From NCBI GenBank assembly GCA_017998575.1, contig JAGOCV010000193.1, positions 1 to 7,709 on the forward strand: a DNA stretch of 7,709 nt. The letters are read 5' to 3'. This document shows, piece by piece, positions 6,107 to 7,709 of this stretch. This DNA is from Burkholderiaceae bacterium. Its GTDB lineage: Bacteria > Pseudomonadota > Gammaproteobacteria > Burkholderiales > Burkholderiaceae. Position 1 is the stretch's first letter. Each line of letters begins with the position of its first letter. The notes below the pieces were generated by a model that ran no database searches, was not told the origin of the DNA, and worked only from the letters and a program-made list of their open reading frames with translations. A program made the position numbers and the translations under genes.

Positions 6107-6142
6107 CACCTTAGGCCGCGCCCGCGCGCAGGTCTGTAGGAC
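6107..6142 (-). promoter_or_regulatory. Candidate promoter of the two-gene disordered operon
   Basis: Reading the minus strand, GTCCTACAG (6142-6134) and CCTAAGGTG (6115-6107) are separated by an 18-bp G+C-rich spacer. They lie upstream of the exported-protein gene. The pair does not look like TTGACA/TATAAT and has the two-block form of an alternative (ECF-like) sigma factor promoter. The expected transcript would start near 6100 and have a leader of about 65 nt. This is pattern recognition without a match to a documented consensus, so it is tentative. Confidence 0.35.
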
Positions 6143-6160
6143 CGTGCGGACGGCGGCGCG

Positions 6161-6342
6161 TCACCCGTTGCGAGGTGTCATGCCAACAGCCGCGGGGATT
6201 TTGAGGGCGAGGTCTGCCTCAGGCATCTGCAGGTCGTCGAGCCGGCGCACCACCTCGCGGCCAAAGGGCGGAGCCCGCCTTTGTGCAGGCCGTCGGCGGA
6301 GCCGGCCAGCTCGTTGTCAAAAAAGTGTGTGAGGCCCGCCAT
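6161..6342 (-). pseudogene. Possible decayed short coding remnant
   Basis: Within the 327-bp gap (6041-6367) two overlapping minus-strand frames each look coding over part of their length. Frame one, from an ATG at 6342, reads MAGLTHFFDNELAGSADG and stays plausible to about 6270. The adjacent frame then reads FGREVVRRLDDLQMPEADL and ends at a TGA at 6161-6163, with G/C-rich third positions. Neither has a ribosome-binding site and each loses coding character where the other gains it, as expected after a one-base frameshift. The joined product would be about 57-60 aa. No family recognised. It may equally be chance in high-G+C sequence; apart from this and the candidate promoter I see no gene in the gap. 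Confidence 0.25.
6263..6282. repeat. Near-perfect palindrome AAAGGGCGG...CCGCCTTT
   Basis: On the + strand AAAGGGCGG (6263-6271) is followed by AG and then CCCGCCTTT (6274-6282). The arms pair apart from a one-base offset (GGGC-GG against CC-CGCC). The AAA/TTT ends and G+C-rich stem have the look of a bidirectional terminator, and it lies about 85 nt beyond the truC stop. The loop is short and the T-run is only three bases, so strength is doubtful. Confidence 0.3.
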
Positions 6343-6354
6343 GCGGTGTGGCGG
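6336..6354 (-). terminator. Weak hairpin downstream of truC
   Basis: On the minus strand CCGCCA (6354-6349) pairs with TGGCGG (6341-6336) over a 7-nt loop, beginning 13 nt after the truC stop. A T6 run occurs on the minus strand at 6324-6319, but 11 nt after the stem, too far for a standard intrinsic terminator. It may protect the 3' end or give partial termination. Confidence 0.3.
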
Positions 6355-6367
6355 AAGTCGTGGGTAT

Positions 6368-7165
6368 TCAGTCCACGATGAAGCGCTGCAGATGCTGCCA
6401 CAGCATCCGCCAATCGTGGCCCGGTTCCATCTCGGCCGCATCCAGAGTCAGCGGCCTTGCCACGGCCTCGTCATGCGCCTGATGCGCGGAGGGCGGCAGG
6501 CGCAGTCCGCTCTCTACCGCCACGCGCTCCGCCGTCACCGGATGCGGAAACGTCAGCGACTGCGCATGCAGCCACAACCGCTGATGCCCCAGCCGCTCGG
6601 CCCACCAGCGGTTGAGCGGGCCCTTGCCATGCGTGGCATCGCCAATGATCGGATGCGCGATGTGCTTGAGGTGCCGCCGGATCTGGTGGCGCCGGCCCGT
6701 CAGCGGCTGCGCTTCCACCAGCGCCACGCGCGTGGTGGCGAAACGCGCGTCGCTGGATTCGGGAATCTCGAAACGGGCGAGGGCGCGGATGCGCGTCTGC
6801 GCAGGCTGCACGGCCGCGTCTTCGGGCGCGTCATCGGGCTTGAGCGCGTGGTCCACCAGCACCTCGTCCATCGAAGGCCAGCCGCGCACGAAAGCGAGGT
6901 AGCGCTTGTGGACCTGATGCGTCTCGAACGCCTGCCCCAGCGCGCGGGCTGCGTCCGGGTTCAGCGCGACGAGCAGGACGCCGCAGGTGCCTTTGTCGAG
7001 ACGGTGGACGGGGTAGACCCGCTGGCCCAACTGGTCACGCAGGGCCTGGAGGACGATGCGGGTTTCGCGTGGGTCGAGGGGGGAGCGGTGGATGAGCCAG
7101 CCGGGGGGTTTGTGGATGGCGACTTCTGCATCGCCGTGCCAACGAACAGAAAGTGCTTTCGCCAT
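6368..7165 (-). CDS. truC: tRNA pseudouridine synthase C (RluA family)
   Basis: A 265-aa RluA-family enzyme expected to convert uridine 65 in the T-arm of certain tRNAs to pseudouridine, as E. coli TruC does for tRNA-Ile and tRNA-Asp. The N-terminal VAIHKPPGWLIHRSPLD (15-31) matches TruC's 'NKPSGWLVHRS'. The catalytic Asp57 lies in YPVHRLDKGT. Then come KRYLAFVRGW (87-96), PAQTRIRALA, the late GRRHQIRRHLKHIAHP, IIGD and QRLWLHAQSLTFPHP. These place it with TruC rather than RluA, RluC or RluD; there is no S4 domain. Length is close to the family's roughly 260 aa. ATG 7165 is the first start; the ribosome-binding site is poor (no clear AGGAG). It lies 49 nt after the low-G+C nuclease-like gene, so it could be co-transcribed with it, though its composition is native. 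Confidence 0.92.
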   Translation of the reverse strand: MAKALSVRWHGDAEVAIHKPPGWLIHRSPLDPRETRIVLQALRDQLGQRVYPVHRLDKGTCGVLLVALNPDAARALGQAFETHQVHKRYLAFVRGWPSMDEVLVDHALKPDDAPEDAAVQPAQTRIRALARFEIPESSDARFATTRVALVEAQPLTGRRHQIRRHLKHIAHPIIGDATHGKGPLNRWWAERLGHQRLWLHAQSLTFPHPVTAERVAVESGLRLPPSAHQAHDEAVARPLTLDAAEMEPGHDWRMLWQHLQRFIVD

Positions 7166-7214
7166 TCAATATCTTGATCCGTGACGAGAGACCTTCTGAT
7201 TTACTGCCTATGTC

Positions 7215-7709
7215 TCAATCTCGGAATGTGCCTTTAAGAAACTTTCCATCGGTGCCGCTGAGATCGCTTCTGTCAACGAGCTTTGATTGGAAGTGGAAGT
7301 CCCGATCGATCCGAACGATCAGCAGTTGCTCGAAGTCGCCTTGGCGCTTTATGAGAACCTGCATGCCGGCTTTCTCTGGCGAGATCGTCTTGACCTCAAC
7401 CAATTTGTCGCCGATCGTTCCGTCCGATCCTGCGTGATGAGTAGCATGGCGGCGAAGTCCGAACTTGATCTCGGCATAGATCTCGCCAAGCTCGCCCCAG
7501 ACTTGAAGATATCTACCTGTGTTCTCGTAATGACGTCTGGCGCAGTCCACCAAATCATGAAAAATCTGCGTCTGTTCGAGCGTGCTAAAGGGGTAGCCTT
7601 CGCGACTTTCAAAAGTAACTCTGGGTGCGACCGAAAGCGCGGTCTCCTCAGGTTGGTCCTGAAGCGCATCTTCAATCCAGTCAGCACTGACTTCCGACAA
7701 CTCCCAAGG
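7215..7709 (-). CDS. PD-(D/E)XK nuclease-like protein, 5' end cut
   Basis: The 164 visible C-terminal residues of a protein whose frame stays open through the right edge, so its start is outside the window. A TTG at 7700 could begin it, but a GGGAG directly abuts that codon with no spacer. Visible residues: GELGEIYAE (72-80), D in GSDG (96) and EVK (105-107) in KLVEVKTIS, the Glu/Asp/Glu-x-Lys order of the PD-(D/E)XK fold seen in restriction-like endonucleases and DUF6998-type proteins. No helicase, methylase or HTH is visible. G+C is about 50% (30/60 at 7261-7320; 28/60 at 7561-7620) against 70% (42/60) at 7021-7080, so it was probably acquired horizontally. It may nick or cut DNA, possibly as a defence or mobile-element part. 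Substrate and activity are unknown, and an inactive fold is possible. Confidence 0.7.
   Translation of the reverse strand, partial: PWELSEVSADWIEDALQDQPEETALSVAPRVTFESREGYPFSTLEQTQIFHDLVDCARRHYENTGRYLQVWGELGEIYAEIKFGLRRHATHHAGSDGTIGDKLVEVKTISPEKAGMQVLIKRQGDFEQLLIVRIDRDFHFQSKLVDRSDLSGTDGKFLKGTFRD

Noticed and set aside
5315..6139. 274-aa + strand open frame over the disordered operon
   Set aside because: No start signal and Ala/Arg/Gly/Val shadow composition; the minus strand has two ribosome-binding sites, a signal peptide and tight spacing.
6219..6413. HDFRHT motif resembling a tyrosine recombinase on the minus strand
   Set aside because: Six matching residues only, no following LxxG or catalytic Tyr, and its upstream part lies in the wrong frame of truC. 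Treated as chance.
6281..7177. 298-aa + strand open frame opposite truC
   Set aside because: Antisense shadow; TruC motifs on the minus strand are unambiguous.

Overview
The window is about 70% G+C for most of its length, with strong G/C preference at third codon positions. Its gene families (GhrA-type reductase, DUF3297, TruC, six-helix hybrid kinase) fit a betaproteobacterium, most likely Burkholderiales and perhaps Comamonadaceae. The taxonomic call is inference from composition and family memory; there is no rRNA or marker gene here.

Left part (1-2016, + strand): the 3' end of a GhrA-like glyoxylate/hydroxypyruvate reductase is followed by a complete class V PLP aminotransferase of the alanine/serine-glyoxylate type. 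A small DUF3297 protein comes next, its ATG overlapping the aminotransferase stop (ATGA). The first two suggest linked glyoxylate, serine and hydroxypyruvate chemistry. A hairpin after DUF3297 probably closes this unit.

Middle (2130-5246, + strand): three genes in the same direction with their own intergenic gaps. The first is a 257-aa protein made of two tandem SnoaL/NTF2-like domains, preceded by a perfect 9-bp inverted repeat. The second is a 583-aa membrane hybrid histidine kinase with six predicted helices, HisKA, HATPase and a C-terminal receiver. The third is a 96-aa hypothetical protein. No stand-alone response regulator lies beside the kinase.

Right part (5287-7709, - strand): a closely spaced pair of small low-complexity proteins, one exported and one predicted cytosolic, each with a clear Shine-Dalgarno site. 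Upstream of them is a 327-bp gap holding a candidate promoter and traces of a decayed reading frame. Next is truC (tRNA pseudouridine synthase C). The last gene, cut by the window edge, encodes a PD-(D/E)XK-like protein; G+C falls to about 50% there, which suggests horizontal acquisition.

No CRISPR array, tRNA, rRNA, insertion sequence or recognisable integrase was seen. The parts most worth following are the low-G+C nuclease-like gene at the right edge and the disordered two-gene operon. Nothing here by itself demonstrates a new system.
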